From: Lachnospiraceae bacterium
GTDB taxonomy: Bacteria > Bacillota > Clostridia > Lachnospirales > Lachnospiraceae
Length of the DNA stretch: 64,000 bases
Reading direction: 5' to 3'
Assembly: GCA_910574285.1 (NCBI GenBank)
Contig: CAJTAL010000007.1
Span: 1-64,000 of the forward strand
Under the pieces are notes generated by a model. That model saw nothing but the letters and a program-made list of their open reading frames with translations. It did not search any database and was not told the origin of the DNA. Positions within the stretch are counted from its first letter, which is position 1; the number at the start of each line of letters is the position of its first letter. Position numbers and translations under genes: made by a program. Positions 51,988 through 61,036 of the stretch are shown here, piece by piece.

Positions 51988-52743
51988 ATGAAATTCGTAT
52001 CATGGAATGTGAATGGAATCCGTGCGTGTGTGCAGAAAGGCTTCATGGATTTCTTTAAAGAAGCGGACGCGGATATTTTCTGTATCCAGGAGTCGAAGAT
52101 GCAGGAAGGACAGCTCGAACTGGAGACGCCGGGGTATCATCAGTACTGGAACTATGCCAAAAAGAAGGGATATTCAGGAACGGCGATATTCACGAAGGAA
52201 GAACCGCTGTCGGCTGCCTATGGTATTGGGATAGAGGAACACGACCAGGAAGGGCGTGTGATTACGCTTGAATTTGAAGAGTTTTATTTTGTCACCGTAT
52301 ATACGCCGAATTCACAGAATGAGCTGGCGCGGCTTTCATACCGAATGCAGTGGGAGGAAGATTTCCTTGCTTATCTGAAAGGGCTGGAAGAGCGCAAGCC
52401 GGTTATTTTCTGCGGAGATCTGAATGTGGCCCACAAAGAGATTGATCTTAAGAATCCGAAGACAAACCGTAAAAACGCGGGCTTCACGGATGAAGAGAGG
52501 GAAAAATTCTCGGCGCTTCTGGAGGCAGGATTTATTGATACATTCCGTTATTTCTATCCGGATGCGGAAGGAATCTATTCCTGGTGGTCTTACCGGTTCA
52601 GCGCGAGGGCTAAGAACGCAGGGTGGCGGATTGATTATTTCTGTGTGTCGGAATGCCTGAAGGACAGGCTTAAGGACGCAAAGATACTGACGGAAGTGAT
52701 GGGATCAGACCATTGTCCGATTGTGTTGGAGATAGAAAAGTAA
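51988..52743 (+). CDS. Exodeoxyribonuclease III / AP endonuclease
   Basis: This 251-residue ExoA/XthA-type enzyme acts in base-excision repair. It shows [80 protein letters not shown] and [11 protein letters not shown], carrying the metal and catalytic residues (Asn, Glu, Asp-Asn, Asp-His). It cuts DNA at abasic sites and removes 3' blocks. GGGAGGAAG precedes the ATG. A terminator follows at 52774. Confidence 0.95.
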   Translation: MKFVSWNVNGIRACVQKGFMDFFKEADADIFCIQESKMQEGQLELETPGYHQYWNYAKKKGYSGTAIFTKEEPLSAAYGIGIEEHDQEGRVITLEFEEFYFVTVYTPNSQNELARLSYRMQWEEDFLAYLKGLEERKPVIFCGDLNVAHKEIDLKNPKTNRKNAGFTDEEREKFSALLEAGFIDTFRYFYPDAEGIYSWWSYRFSARAKNAGWRIDYFCVSECLKDRLKDAKILTEVMGSDHCPIVLEIEK

Positions 52744-52773
52744 GATTTTATGTAGACAGTAAAAATTTTTATG

Positions 52774-52816
52774 AAAGTAACCATACCCTTGGCTGGAGGG
52801 CGGTTACTTTTTTTGA
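52774..52816 (+). terminator. Intrinsic terminator after the exonuclease III gene
   Basis: AAAGTAACC-CCC pairs with GGG-GGTTACTTT, followed by more T. Confidence 0.8.
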
Positions 52817-52957
52817 TATAAAAACAGAATCCAGTGCAATGATGTACCAGAAACTTATTTTTTGCTGTACTAGTAAATTATAAATTAGTAAATCGTAATT
52901 GACTAATTTTGACGGAAATGTTATATTATAGCTATTACAAATTTGGAGGGGATAAGA

Positions 52958-54364
52958 ATGTTTATAGGCAGAGAGCGCGAGTTGAATTCTTTGAATAAAT
53001 TATATGTATCTGGCAAGTTTGAATTTGTGGTGATCTATGGCCGTCGCCGTGTGGGAAAGACTGCACTGATTAATCAATTTATCAGAAATAAAAAGGCGAT
53101 TTATTTTATGGGCGTAGAGAGTAATGCCAGGCAAAACCTGGAGAACCTCAGCAGAAATATCCTGGAATACAGTGCGAAGGGGCAGGAGGGTTCGGTTTTT
53201 CTCTCTTTTCAGACAGCGTTGGAGCATGTGTTTCAGTTGGCGAAGGAGGAGCGCCTGGTTCTTGCAATTGACGAGTATCCCTATTTGGCTCGTTCTTCCA
53301 GGAGTCTGGCATCCACACTTCAGTTCCTGATTGACCGATATAAAGACGAGTCCCGATTAATGCTTATCCTCTGTGGTTCATCCATGTCTTATATGGAAGA
53401 TCATGTATTAGCCTATAAAGCGCCGCTCTATGGCAGGAGAACGGCACAAATGAAGATTCAGCCTTTTGACTTTGCAGATACCTGTCGGTATTTTGAGAAT
53501 TTTTCTGGTGAAGATAAGGCGTTGATCTATGGTATTGTCGGCGGAACACCGCAATATTTATTACAAATGGACGACAGGCTAAGTGTCGAGGATAATATCA
53601 AAAATACTTTTTTAAATCCAACATCTTCTCTCTTTGAAGAGCCGGAAAATCTTCTGAAACAGGAAGTGAGAGAACCGGCATTATACAACGCAATCATCAC
53701 GGCTATTGCAACCGGCTCTTCACGTATGGCGGAGATTTCAACGAAAGTCGGTGAAAATACAAGTGTCTGTGCTTCTTATTTGAAAAATTTGATTGCATTG
53801 GGACTTGTACGAAGAGAATCACCTTATGGGGAAAAGGCATCCAGAAAATCAATTTATTCTATTGATGATAATATGTTCCGATTCTGGTATCGGTTTATTC
53901 CGGAGTATAGCTCCGTCATTGCCCGGGGCGCTGCAGATATGGCTTACAGACGGATGGAGCCGCATCTGTCGGATTATATGGGGAATGTTTTTGAGGAAAT
54001 ATGCAAACAGTATCTCTGGAAATTATTGTTGGATGGCAAATCTCCTGTGGAGTTCAAAGAGTTGGGCCGGTGGTGGGGAACGGATCCATCTGCCCACAGT
54101 CAGGCGGAGATTGATATTATGGGCGATCAAGATAAGGACACGGCTCTTTTTGGAGAATGTAAATGGACGAATGAAAAAGTGGATGCGGGAGTACTAGAAA
54201 AACTGGCGGGGCGGAGCAAATTATTCCATTATCACAAAGTCTATCTATATCTGTTCGCAAAGAGTGGTTTTACGAAAGGGTGTATTGACAAGGCAAAGGG
54301 GTTAGGGAATGCCATGCTGGTAACGTATAGTGATATCCAGGAGTTGTTGAGTGGTCGGATATAA
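52958..54364 (+). CDS. Archaeal-type (STAND-like) ATPase with DUF234 nuclease-like C-terminus
   Basis: This 468-residue protein begins MFIGRERELNSLNKLYVSGK and has Walker A VIYGRRRVGKTALINQFI, Walker B LVLAIDEYPYLARSSRSL and sensor LMLILCGSSMSYMEDHVLAY. A winged helix follows (SRMAEISTKVGENTSVCASY). The C-terminal DUF234 part contains EIDIMG...ALFGECKWTNEKVD, a PD-(D/E)XK-like metal site. Such ATPases are frequent in anaerobes and archaea; functions are mostly unknown, with links to DNA or defence. ATG 52958 follows GGAGGGG; a longer start at 52943 overlaps that site. Monocistronic. Confidence 0.88.
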   Translation: MFIGRERELNSLNKLYVSGKFEFVVIYGRRRVGKTALINQFIRNKKAIYFMGVESNARQNLENLSRNILEYSAKGQEGSVFLSFQTALEHVFQLAKEERLVLAIDEYPYLARSSRSLASTLQFLIDRYKDESRLMLILCGSSMSYMEDHVLAYKAPLYGRRTAQMKIQPFDFADTCRYFENFSGEDKALIYGIVGGTPQYLLQMDDRLSVEDNIKNTFLNPTSSLFEEPENLLKQEVREPALYNAIITAIATGSSRMAEISTKVGENTSVCASYLKNLIALGLVRRESPYGEKASRKSIYSIDDNMFRFWYRFIPEYSSVIARGAADMAYRRMEPHLSDYMGNVFEEICKQYLWKLLLDGKSPVEFKELGRWWGTDPSAHSQAEIDIMGDQDKDTALFGECKWTNEKVDAGVLEKLAGRSKLFHYHKVYLYLFAKSGFTKGCIDKAKGLGNAMLVTYSDIQELLSGRI

Positions 54365-54426
54365 ATCTTCTTAAAAGCATGTACTGCTATTACCAACAGG
54401 AGAGGAGACGGATAATATGGCTGTAC

Positions 54427-55155
54427 TTATAAATATCCACCGTCTACTCCGATGATTTGTCCGGTCATATACGCGGGGGCGTGCGCGATATCCCATGCGA
54501 TCCGTGCAATCTCTTCCGGGGCGCCATATCTTCCGGCCGGAATCTCATCTTCCAGAGTTTTTCTTTCTTCGGGAGATAATTGATGATTCATCTCGGTATC
54601 GATAACTCCGCAGGCAATGGCATTGACCTGGATATTGCCCGGCGCCAGTTCTTTGGCAAGCGCTTTCGTGAGTCCGTTCACGCCGGCTTTTGAGGCCGAG
54701 TAGGCGGCTTCGCAGGAGGCGCCTGAGGTTCCCCACATGGAGGAGATATTGATGATCTTGCCGGAGCCGGCAGTGATCATAGGAGGAATCGCAGCGCGGC
54801 AGCAGTAGAACACGGAGGAAAGATTCACATTAAGGATGCGCTGCCACTCCTCCGTGGTCGTATCCATCAGGAGCCCGATGTGTGAGATGCCGGCATTGTT
54901 GATCAGGACGTCAAGCCTGCCGCAGGAACGATAGATTTGTTCGAACATGCGGGCAACATCATCCGGATTTCCCACATCTCCCGTTACAATCCTGCATGTA
55001 GCGTGATAGTCTTCTTCTATTATATGCCGTACATCTTCTAACTCGGAAAGAGAGGCATGGCAGTTAAGGAATACGCGATATCCTTCGGACGCGAATTTTA
55101 ACGCGATGCTTCGTCCTATCCCCCGGGAGGCGCCGGTGATTAATATATTCTTCAT
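54427..55155 (-). CDS. Short-chain dehydrogenase (FabG-like)
   Basis: This 242-residue SDR has the NAD(P) site ILITGASRGIGRSIALKFAS, LDVLINNAGISHIGLLMDTT, catalytic Ser in IINISSMWGTSGASCEAAYS, Tyr-x3-Lys in AYSASKAGVNGLTKALAKEL, and GVIDTEMN. It resembles 3-oxoacyl-ACP reductase FabG but lies alone, outside any fatty-acid operon, so its substrate may differ. ATG 55155 is 9 bases from AAGGAG; a longer in-frame start at 55221 is unlikely. Confidence 0.9.
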   Translation of the reverse strand: MKNILITGASRGIGRSIALKFASEGYRVFLNCHASLSELEDVRHIIEEDYHATCRIVTGDVGNPDDVARMFEQIYRSCGRLDVLINNAGISHIGLLMDTTTEEWQRILNVNLSSVFYCCRAAIPPMITAGSGKIINISSMWGTSGASCEAAYSASKAGVNGLTKALAKELAPGNIQVNAIACGVIDTEMNHQLSPEERKTLEDEIPAGRYGAPEEIARIAWDIAHAPAYMTGQIIGVDGGYL

Positions 55156-55384
55156 ATACAGATTCTCCTTTTTCAGATTCAGAATTGCAGCAACCAGTGA
55201 CGCGAACATCAGTAAGATCATGAATCTGTCGGCTGCTTTGGTAAATATAAAATATCTATAAAATATCTATTAAATCAATTATTCTTAGCGTTATTATACT
55301 CCGGAATTCTTGCGATTTAAAGGCTCAAGTGATATGATTTACATATTATTTTATCGACTATAAAAAGTGGAAAGAGGATCTCGT

Positions 55385-58300
55385 ATGTTATCAAAGTTCA
55401 GCGTTAAGAAGCCTTATACTGTAGTAGTAGGCGTGGTTCTCATCATTATCCTGGGAGTGGTTTCTTTCAGCAATATGACGGTAGACCTTTTGCCGAGTAT
55501 GAACCTGCCTTATGCGATCGTTATGACCAGTTACATAGGCGCAAGCCCGGAAGAGGTGGAGCAGATCGTGACACGCCCGGTGGAGCAGACCATGGCTACG
55601 GTCAGCAATATCAAGACGGTTCAATCTATATCGAACGAGAATTCCTCTACGGTCGTACTGGAATTCGACCAGACGGCCAATATGGATTCTGTTACCATCG
55701 AGATGCGGGAGAGTCTGGACCAGATACGGGGGTACTGGCCAGAGGCCGTGTCTAATCCTATCATTATGAAGCTGAATCCGGATATGATGCCAGTATTGGT
55801 TGCCGCGGTCAGCGCCAAGGACGAAGAAGCAGCGGAAGCGAGCAAACTGATCGAAGAGCATGTAATCCCAGAGGTGGAAAGCGTAGAAGGCGTGGCGTCG
55901 GTTACTGTGACAGGAAGTATAGAAGAGACGATCGAGGTCACGGTAAACGAGCAGAAGGTTACGGAATTAAATGATGATATAAAGGCAAAACTGGAGCAGA
56001 AGGTGAATGAGGCCAAAAGCGCCCTTGATGAAGCCAAGGCACAGGTGGAGAGTGGAAAGGCCGCTCTTGAAGCAAGCAAGAAGCAGGCGTCGGCAGGGTT
56101 GGCTGAGGCGGAAGCCCAGATCTCCATGAAGAGTGAAGAACTGAAGCAGGCACAGTTAGAGATCACGGAGAAGATGGCTGAACTGAATGTTGCGGATACG
56201 CAGATTCAGCAGAATCTGGCGCTGCTTCAGACGGCAAAGGCGGAGGCCCAGGCACAACTGACTCAGCTTGAGGCAGACAAAGCAGAGTATGATCAGGCCA
56301 GGATTACGCTGGACGACTTGAATTTGCCCCTTACCCCGGAACAAAAGGAGGAGTTGGAGGAGAGAATCGCACAGTTGGAGTCTGTCGTGGGAAACGGTAT
56401 CTACGAAGCTACATATGAGACGTTGAGCGCTGCAATCAGGGAGCTGGAAAAGCAGGAGGCGTCAATAAGAGAAGGGCAGGATCAGTTAAATGCAGGGAAG
56501 AGTCAGCTTGCGGTCATGCAGCAGCAGGTGAATGACGGGGCGATGACGCTTGCCGAAGCCAGAGGACAGCTTGCAGCAGGACAGTTGGAAGCGGCAGTCG
56601 GTATCGGGGAAGGAACGACTCAGCTTGCGGTAGGAGAATCGGCGATTCAGATGCAGGAAGCTCAGATGGAATCAGCCATGAAGGAGGCGTCCGCCGGAGC
56701 GTCTGCCGGGAACCTTCTGACGCCGGAGATGATCAAAACGATTCTGACAGCGGAGAATTTTCGTATGCCTGCCGGTTATGTAGAAGAAGAGGGGATCGAT
56801 TATCTGATCCGTGTCGGTGATAAATTCAAGAATATCGGAGAACTGAAAAATCTGGTACTGATCGATATGGAAGGAATAGATCCGGTGAAATTATCGGACG
56901 TTGCAAGTGTAGAGCTGGTAGATAACGCGGATGAGACCTATGCGAAGATCAACGGTAATTCAGGCGTCATGCTGATGGTACAGAAGCAGACGGGGTATTC
57001 TACCGGAGACGTCAGCGACCGCGTGCTGGAGCGTCTTGAGAAGGTGAAGAAGGAGAACAAAGGACTCGATACGGTTGTCCTTATGGACCAGGGCGTCTAT
57101 ATCGATATGATCGTCCATTCCGTGCTTAATAATCTGGTATATGGAGCGATACTGGCGGTTATTATCCTTCTGGTGTTCTTAAAGAGTATCCGTCCGACTT
57201 TCGTGATAGCCTGTTCGATTCCGATCAGTATTATGACGGCGTTGGTTGCCATGTATTTCTCGGGAGTAACATTGAACATTATTTCCTTATCAGGCCTGGC
57301 GCTTGGAGTAGGAATGCTGGTGGATAATTCCATCGTTGTAATCGAGAATATATACCGTATGCGCAATGAAGAAGGAGAATCAGCAAGAAATGCCGCGATC
57401 GAGGGGGCGCGGCAGGTAGGCGGGGCTATTATGGCTTCTACCCTTACTACAGTGTGCGTATTTCTGCCGATTGTATTTACATCGGGGATCACCAGGCAGC
57501 TTTTTGTGGATATGGGACTTACCATCGGATATTCTCTGATGGCGAGCCTGATCGTGGCGCTAACGGTGGTTCCGATGATGTCGGCGGGAGTCTTAAAAAA
57601 GACGGAAGAGAAAGAGTCCAGGTTATTCAGACAGGTGAAAGAACGGTACGGAGGTATCCTGCGGAAAGCTCTGCGTTTTAAGATACCGGTATTGGTGGGA
57701 GCGCTGCTTCTTTTTATCGGCAGTATCGCTCTGGAGCTGACGAGGGGAACGCAATTCATGCCTGAGATGGAGAGTACACAGGTCAGCATGACTTTGGAGC
57801 TTGAAAAGGGAGCCAGCCTTGAGGATGTGTCGAAGGCGGCGGATGAGGTGATGGAACGTGTCGGGAAGCTTGAGGATATCGAGGATATCGGGGGACTGGT
57901 GTCTTCCTCCAATATGATGGGGATGCAGTCGGATGCCAACAGCGTGTCGATCTACGCGATAACCAAAGAAAACCCATCCATGTCGAACGACCGGCTTAAG
58001 AAAGAGATTGAGAAAGTTACGAAGGGAATCCCGGGGGAATTGACGGTTGAAACCTCTTCTATGGATATGAGCGCCTTAGGAAGCAGCGGGATCAATATCC
58101 AGATTAAAGGAAAGGAGCTGGATAAATTACAGGAGGTTGCGGGAGAGATCAAGAAGATCGTGGAGAAAACCAAGGGTACGCAGAATGTGTCGGACGGAAC
58201 AGAGGATAACAAAGAAGAGCTGAGGATCATCGTGGACAAAGCGAAAGCAGCGCAGCATGGACTTATGGTGGCTCAGGTGTATCAGGAGTTGAGCGGGAAA

Positions 58301-59293
58301 CTGGCGGAGGCGCAGTCGGCGACGGCGCTGTCAACCGATACGGACGAGTATGATGTCTACGTAGTGGATGACGCCAGAGAGAGCATGACCCGGGAGGATG
58401 TAAAGAATATGACGGTTACGGCGCAGAAGCAGGACGGTACAGAAGAGGAAGTAAAGTTAGCTGATATCGCTTCTTTTGAAGACGCTTCCGGGCTTCAGGC
58501 GATCAGCCGTATGGATCAGAGCCGGTACATGTCGGTTACCGCAGAGATCAAAGAGGGAGATAATATAGGACTTGTCAGCCGGCAGGTGAAGAAAGCACTT
58601 GGAGCGTACAGCGCTCCGGAAGGCTATGAGGTAGAGATGACCGGTGAAGATGAGACGATCAATGAGGCGATGGTAGAGTTATTCAAGATGCTTGCCCTTG
58701 CGCTGCTTTTTATGTACCTGATCATGGTGGCGCAGTTCCAGTCTCTTCGGTCTCCGTTTATCGTAATGTTCACGGTGCCCCTTGCGTTTACCGGAGGTCT
58801 TTTGGCGCTCTTTATCGCAGGAATGCCGGTGAGTGTTATCTCGATGATCGGATTCGTGATGCTGTCGGGTATTATTGTAAATAACGGAATTGTTTTTATC
58901 GATTATGCCAATCAGTTGATTGAAAATGGAATGCCGCAGGAAGACGCTCTTGTAGAAGCGGGAATGACAAGGCTTCGGCCAATCATCATGACGGCGCTTA
59001 CGACAATCTTAGGTTTGTCGACTATGGCGGTGGGAGTAGGTATGGGATCTGATATGGTGCAGCCGATGGCAATTGTGACAATCGGAGGTCTTATCTACGG
59101 AACGATATTGACTTTAGTCGTAGTTCCCTGTATATTTAACTTATTCCATAAAAAAGAAAAAGCCAGGCTTCGTGAAGAGATCGAAGAGGCCGGGGAAAGT
59201 GAAAAGAGTAAAGAAAGTGTGGGGAATAAAGAAAGTATAGAGAGTGAAGAGAGTATAGAGAGTAAAGAAAGTGTAGAGAGTGAAGAGGGATAG
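55385..59293 (+). CDS. RND-family efflux transporter with large periplasmic-side coiled-coil insert
   Basis: This 1302-residue pump begins MLSKFSVKKPYTVVVGVVLI and has 12 membrane segments in two blocks. IISLSGLALGVGMLVDNSIV and GFVMLSGIIVNNGIVFIDYA carry the two RND helix-4 motifs with acidic residues in the first. Porter-domain text such as YIGASPEEVEQIVTRPVEQT is AcrB/SwrC-like. Residues about 196-445 are a long Ala/Gln/Glu-rich coiled coil inserted in the first porter region, absent from Gram-negative RND pumps. No membrane-fusion protein is encoded nearby. The C-terminus is a low-complexity acidic repeat (ESIESEESIESKESVESEEG). ATG 55385 follows GAGG. Confidence 0.88.
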   Translation: MLSKFSVKKPYTVVVGVVLIIILGVVSFSNMTVDLLPSMNLPYAIVMTSYIGASPEEVEQIVTRPVEQTMATVSNIKTVQSISNENSSTVVLEFDQTANMDSVTIEMRESLDQIRGYWPEAVSNPIIMKLNPDMMPVLVAAVSAKDEEAAEASKLIEEHVIPEVESVEGVASVTVTGSIEETIEVTVNEQKVTELNDDIKAKLEQKVNEAKSALDEAKAQVESGKAALEASKKQASAGLAEAEAQISMKSEELKQAQLEITEKMAELNVADTQIQQNLALLQTAKAEAQAQLTQLEADKAEYDQARITLDDLNLPLTPEQKEELEERIAQLESVVGNGIYEATYETLSAAIRELEKQEASIREGQDQLNAGKSQLAVMQQQVNDGAMTLAEARGQLAAGQLEAAVGIGEGTTQLAVGESAIQMQEAQMESAMKEASAGASAGNLLTPEMIKTILTAENFRMPAGYVEEEGIDYLIRVGDKFKNIGELKNLVLIDMEGIDPVKLSDVASVELVDNADETYAKINGNSGVMLMVQKQTGYSTGDVSDRVLERLEKVKKENKGLDTVVLMDQGVYIDMIVHSVLNNLVYGAILAVIILLVFLKSIRPTFVIACSIPISIMTALVAMYFSGVTLNIISLSGLALGVGMLVDNSIVVIENIYRMRNEEGESARNAAIEGARQVGGAIMASTLTTVCVFLPIVFTSGITRQLFVDMGLTIGYSLMASLIVALTVVPMMSAGVLKKTEEKESRLFRQVKERYGGILRKALRFKIPVLVGALLLFIGSIALELTRGTQFMPEMESTQVSMTLELEKGASLEDVSKAADEVMERVGKLEDIEDIGGLVSSSNMMGMQSDANSVSIYAITKENPSMSNDRLKKEIEKVTKGIPGELTVETSSMDMSALGSSGINIQIKGKELDKLQEVAGEIKKIVEKTKGTQNVSDGTEDNKEELRIIVDKAKAAQHGLMVAQVYQELSGKLAEAQSATALSTDTDEYDVYVVDDARESMTREDVKNMTVTAQKQDGTEEEVKLADIASFEDASGLQAISRMDQSRYMSVTAEIKEGDNIGLVSRQVKKALGAYSAPEGYEVEMTGEDETINEAMVELFKMLALALLFMYLIMVAQFQSLRSPFIVMFTVPLAFTGGLLALFIAGMPVSVISMIGFVMLSGIIVNNGIVFIDYANQLIENGMPQEDALVEAGMTRLRPIIMTALTTILGLSTMAVGVGMGSDMVQPMAIVTIGGLIYGTILTLVVVPCIFNLFHKKEKARLREEIEEAGESEKSKESVGNKESIESEESIESKESVESEEG
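59196..59290 (+). repeat. Low-complexity repeat at the 3' end of the RND gene
   Basis: Degenerate GAAAGTGTAGAGAGTGAAGAG-like units of 12-15 bases encode (K/E)ES(I/V)ES repeats at the C-terminus. Confidence 0.7.
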
Positions 59294-59328
59294 ATCTGCA
59301 GGCCAGGATTGATAAGAGAGGTATGAGT

Positions 59329-59868
59329 ATGGTTGATAAGGCGGTTAGATTTGCTGCTAAGGCACATGAAGGGCAATTTAGAAAGGGGACGGGGAGGCCG
59401 TACATCGTTCACCCGTTGGAAGTAAAGGATATTGTGTCAGGGATGACAGAAGATGAAGAGGTGATAAGCGCGGCAGTGCTTCATGACACCATCGAAGACT
59501 GCGAGGGGGTCACGCAGCGGATACTGGCGCAGGAATTCTCTGAGAGGGTGGCATGGATGGTAGCCCAGGAAAGTGAGGATAAGTCGCTTTCCTGGCTGGA
59601 GAGGAAGCGAAGTACGATAGAGCACTTAAGGAACGCGCCGAAGGAAGTGCAGATGATAGGCCTTGCGGATAAACTGTCGAATATACGTGATATTGACAGG
59701 GATTATCCTGTGTGCGGGGAAGAATTATGGAGCCGTTTCCGGATGAAGGATAAGAATACGATCGGATGGTATTATAAGGGGATCCGGAACGCGCTTGAGG
59801 CAGAATTCGGAGAAAGCGAGGTCTATAAGGAGTACTGCAGGCTGATTGAGAAGAATTTTGAGGGATAA
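59329..59868 (+). CDS. HD-domain hydrolase (RelA/SpoT-like, small alarmone hydrolase type)
   Basis: This 179-residue protein is an HD domain alone: MVDKAVRFAAKAHEGQFRKG, PYIVHPLEVKDIVSGM, VISAAVLHDTIEDCEG (the HD pair) and MIGLADKLSNIRDIDRD. This is the pattern of (p)ppGpp hydrolases such as MESH1/SAH enzymes, with no synthetase or TGS domain. It may hydrolyse alarmones or NADPH-like substrates. ATG 59329 is 7 bases from AGAGAGG; ATG 59323 is too close to it. It lies between the RND pump and the DUF1848 gene. Confidence 0.85.
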   Translation: MVDKAVRFAAKAHEGQFRKGTGRPYIVHPLEVKDIVSGMTEDEEVISAAVLHDTIEDCEGVTQRILAQEFSERVAWMVAQESEDKSLSWLERKRSTIEHLRNAPKEVQMIGLADKLSNIRDIDRDYPVCGEELWSRFRMKDKNTIGWYYKGIRNALEAEFGESEVYKEYCRLIEKNFEG

Positions 59869-59888
59869 GCAAAAAGGACAGATGTGAG

Positions 59889-60827
59889 ATGATTATCAGC
59901 GCAAGCAGAAGAACGGATATTCCGGCGTTATACCCGGAGTGGTTTGTGAACCGGCTGAAAGCCGGGGAGGTACTGGTTCCGAATCCATATAACCGTAAAA
60001 AACTCAAACGTATCACGTTGTCTCCGGATACGGTGGACTGCATTGTGTTTTGGACGAAGAATCCGGAACCGATGATCCCATATCTGAGAGAGATCAGGGA
60101 TATGGGGTATGATTATTATTTTCAGGTGACGATTACGGACTATGAAGAAGACATAGAGCGGAATCTGCGCTGTACGGCCGAGTCCATGGCGACGTTTATC
60201 CTGATGAGCGAGAAGCTGGGGCGGGAGCGGATGGACTGGCGTTTTGATCCGATTCTGCTTACGGATAAATATTCGATCTCGTATCATCTGGAGCATTTTG
60301 AGCAGATGTGCGGATGGCTGCATGATGCGACGACCAGGTGTATCATCAGTTTCGTGGACTCTTATAAAGAGTGTCCGTACCGCGAACTGCGGGAAGAAGA
60401 GGTGGCAGAGCTGGCGAAGGGATTGGGGAAGATAGCCAGAAAATATCAGCTTCCGTTATATACCTGTGCGGAGAAAGCTCATCTGGATCGGTTCGGAATC
60501 AGCCACTGTGCATGTATCGACAAAGAAAAGATCAGACGTCTGGTCGGATATAAACTGGATTTGAAGAAGGATGCGGGGCAGCGTAAAGAATGCAGGTGTG
60601 TGGAAAGTATAGATATCGGTACTTATCACACATGTATTCATGGCTGCCGTTATTGTTATGCGTCGGGAACTCTTGAGAATGCAAAGAATAAGTACGAGCA
60701 GCACGATCCGGATTCACCGGTGCTCACCGGGCGCCTGCGGGGGGATGAAGAGATTACGGATCAGATGGCGGTCTCCAGCCGTGATATTCAGCTATCTTTA
60801 TTCGATATGCCGGGGATGGGGTATTGA
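59889..60827 (+). CDS. DUF1848 protein (radical-SAM-like cysteine motif)
   Basis: This 312-residue protein begins MIISASRRTDIPALYPEWFV and carries VDCIVFWTKNPEPMIPYLRE and YYFQVTITDYEEDIERNL, the hallmarks of DUF1848. Near the C-terminus HTCIHGCRYCYASG forms a C-x3-C-x2-C cluster motif of the radical-SAM kind. Further cysteines are at CACIDKEKIRRL and ECRCVESIDIG. The cysteine motif is C-terminal rather than N-terminal as in most radical SAM enzymes. Biochemical role unknown; partial similarity to spore photoproduct lyase-like enzymes is possible. It follows the HD gene by 20 bases and is probably cotranscribed. Confidence 0.85.
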   Translation: MIISASRRTDIPALYPEWFVNRLKAGEVLVPNPYNRKKLKRITLSPDTVDCIVFWTKNPEPMIPYLREIRDMGYDYYFQVTITDYEEDIERNLRCTAESMATFILMSEKLGRERMDWRFDPILLTDKYSISYHLEHFEQMCGWLHDATTRCIISFVDSYKECPYRELREEEVAELAKGLGKIARKYQLPLYTCAEKAHLDRFGISHCACIDKEKIRRLVGYKLDLKKDAGQRKECRCVESIDIGTYHTCIHGCRYCYASGTLENAKNKYEQHDPDSPVLTGRLRGDEEITDQMAVSSRDIQLSLFDMPGMGY

Positions 60828-60893
60828 CAAAAACATAACAAAATGGTATATTTGTACTATAGTCTAAACTATAGTCTAGTATACCATTTTTTT
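60824..60893 (+). promoter_or_regulatory. Promoter with tandem operator-like repeats and hairpin before the GRE operon
   Basis: TTGACA (60824-60829)-17 bases-TATATT (60847-60852) overlaps the stop of the DUF1848 gene. Two direct copies of ACTATAGTCTA (60856-60866 and 60868-60878) follow, each centred on the palindrome ACTATAGT. AAATGGTATA (60841-60850) pairs with TATACCATTT (60880-60889), followed by TTTT. The hairpin can act as terminator of the upstream genes, attenuator of the downstream ones, or both. Confidence 0.6.
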
Positions 60894-60923
60894 ATTACAT
60901 ATGTATTTTAGATGAATATGTTT

Positions 60924-60968
60924 TCGGATCAAAGTTGTTTGGATCAAAGTTGTTCGGATCAAAGAGTT
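60924..60968 (+). repeat. Three 15-bp direct repeats in the GRE leader
   Basis: TCGGATCAAAGTTGT, TTGGATCAAAGTTGT and TCGGATCAAAGAGTT lie between the hairpin and the activase gene. Confidence 0.85.
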
Positions 60969-61036
60969 TTAGAGATGTCTTTTTTGAAATTGACAGGTCT
61001 TTAGGACAGAGTTTTAAGATATGAGAGGATGGCAGA

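Noticed and set aside
57097-57939. 280-codon antisense frame inside the RND gene
   Set aside because: It is a shadow of the membrane-segment codon pattern with no start context. The sense frame is clearly coding.
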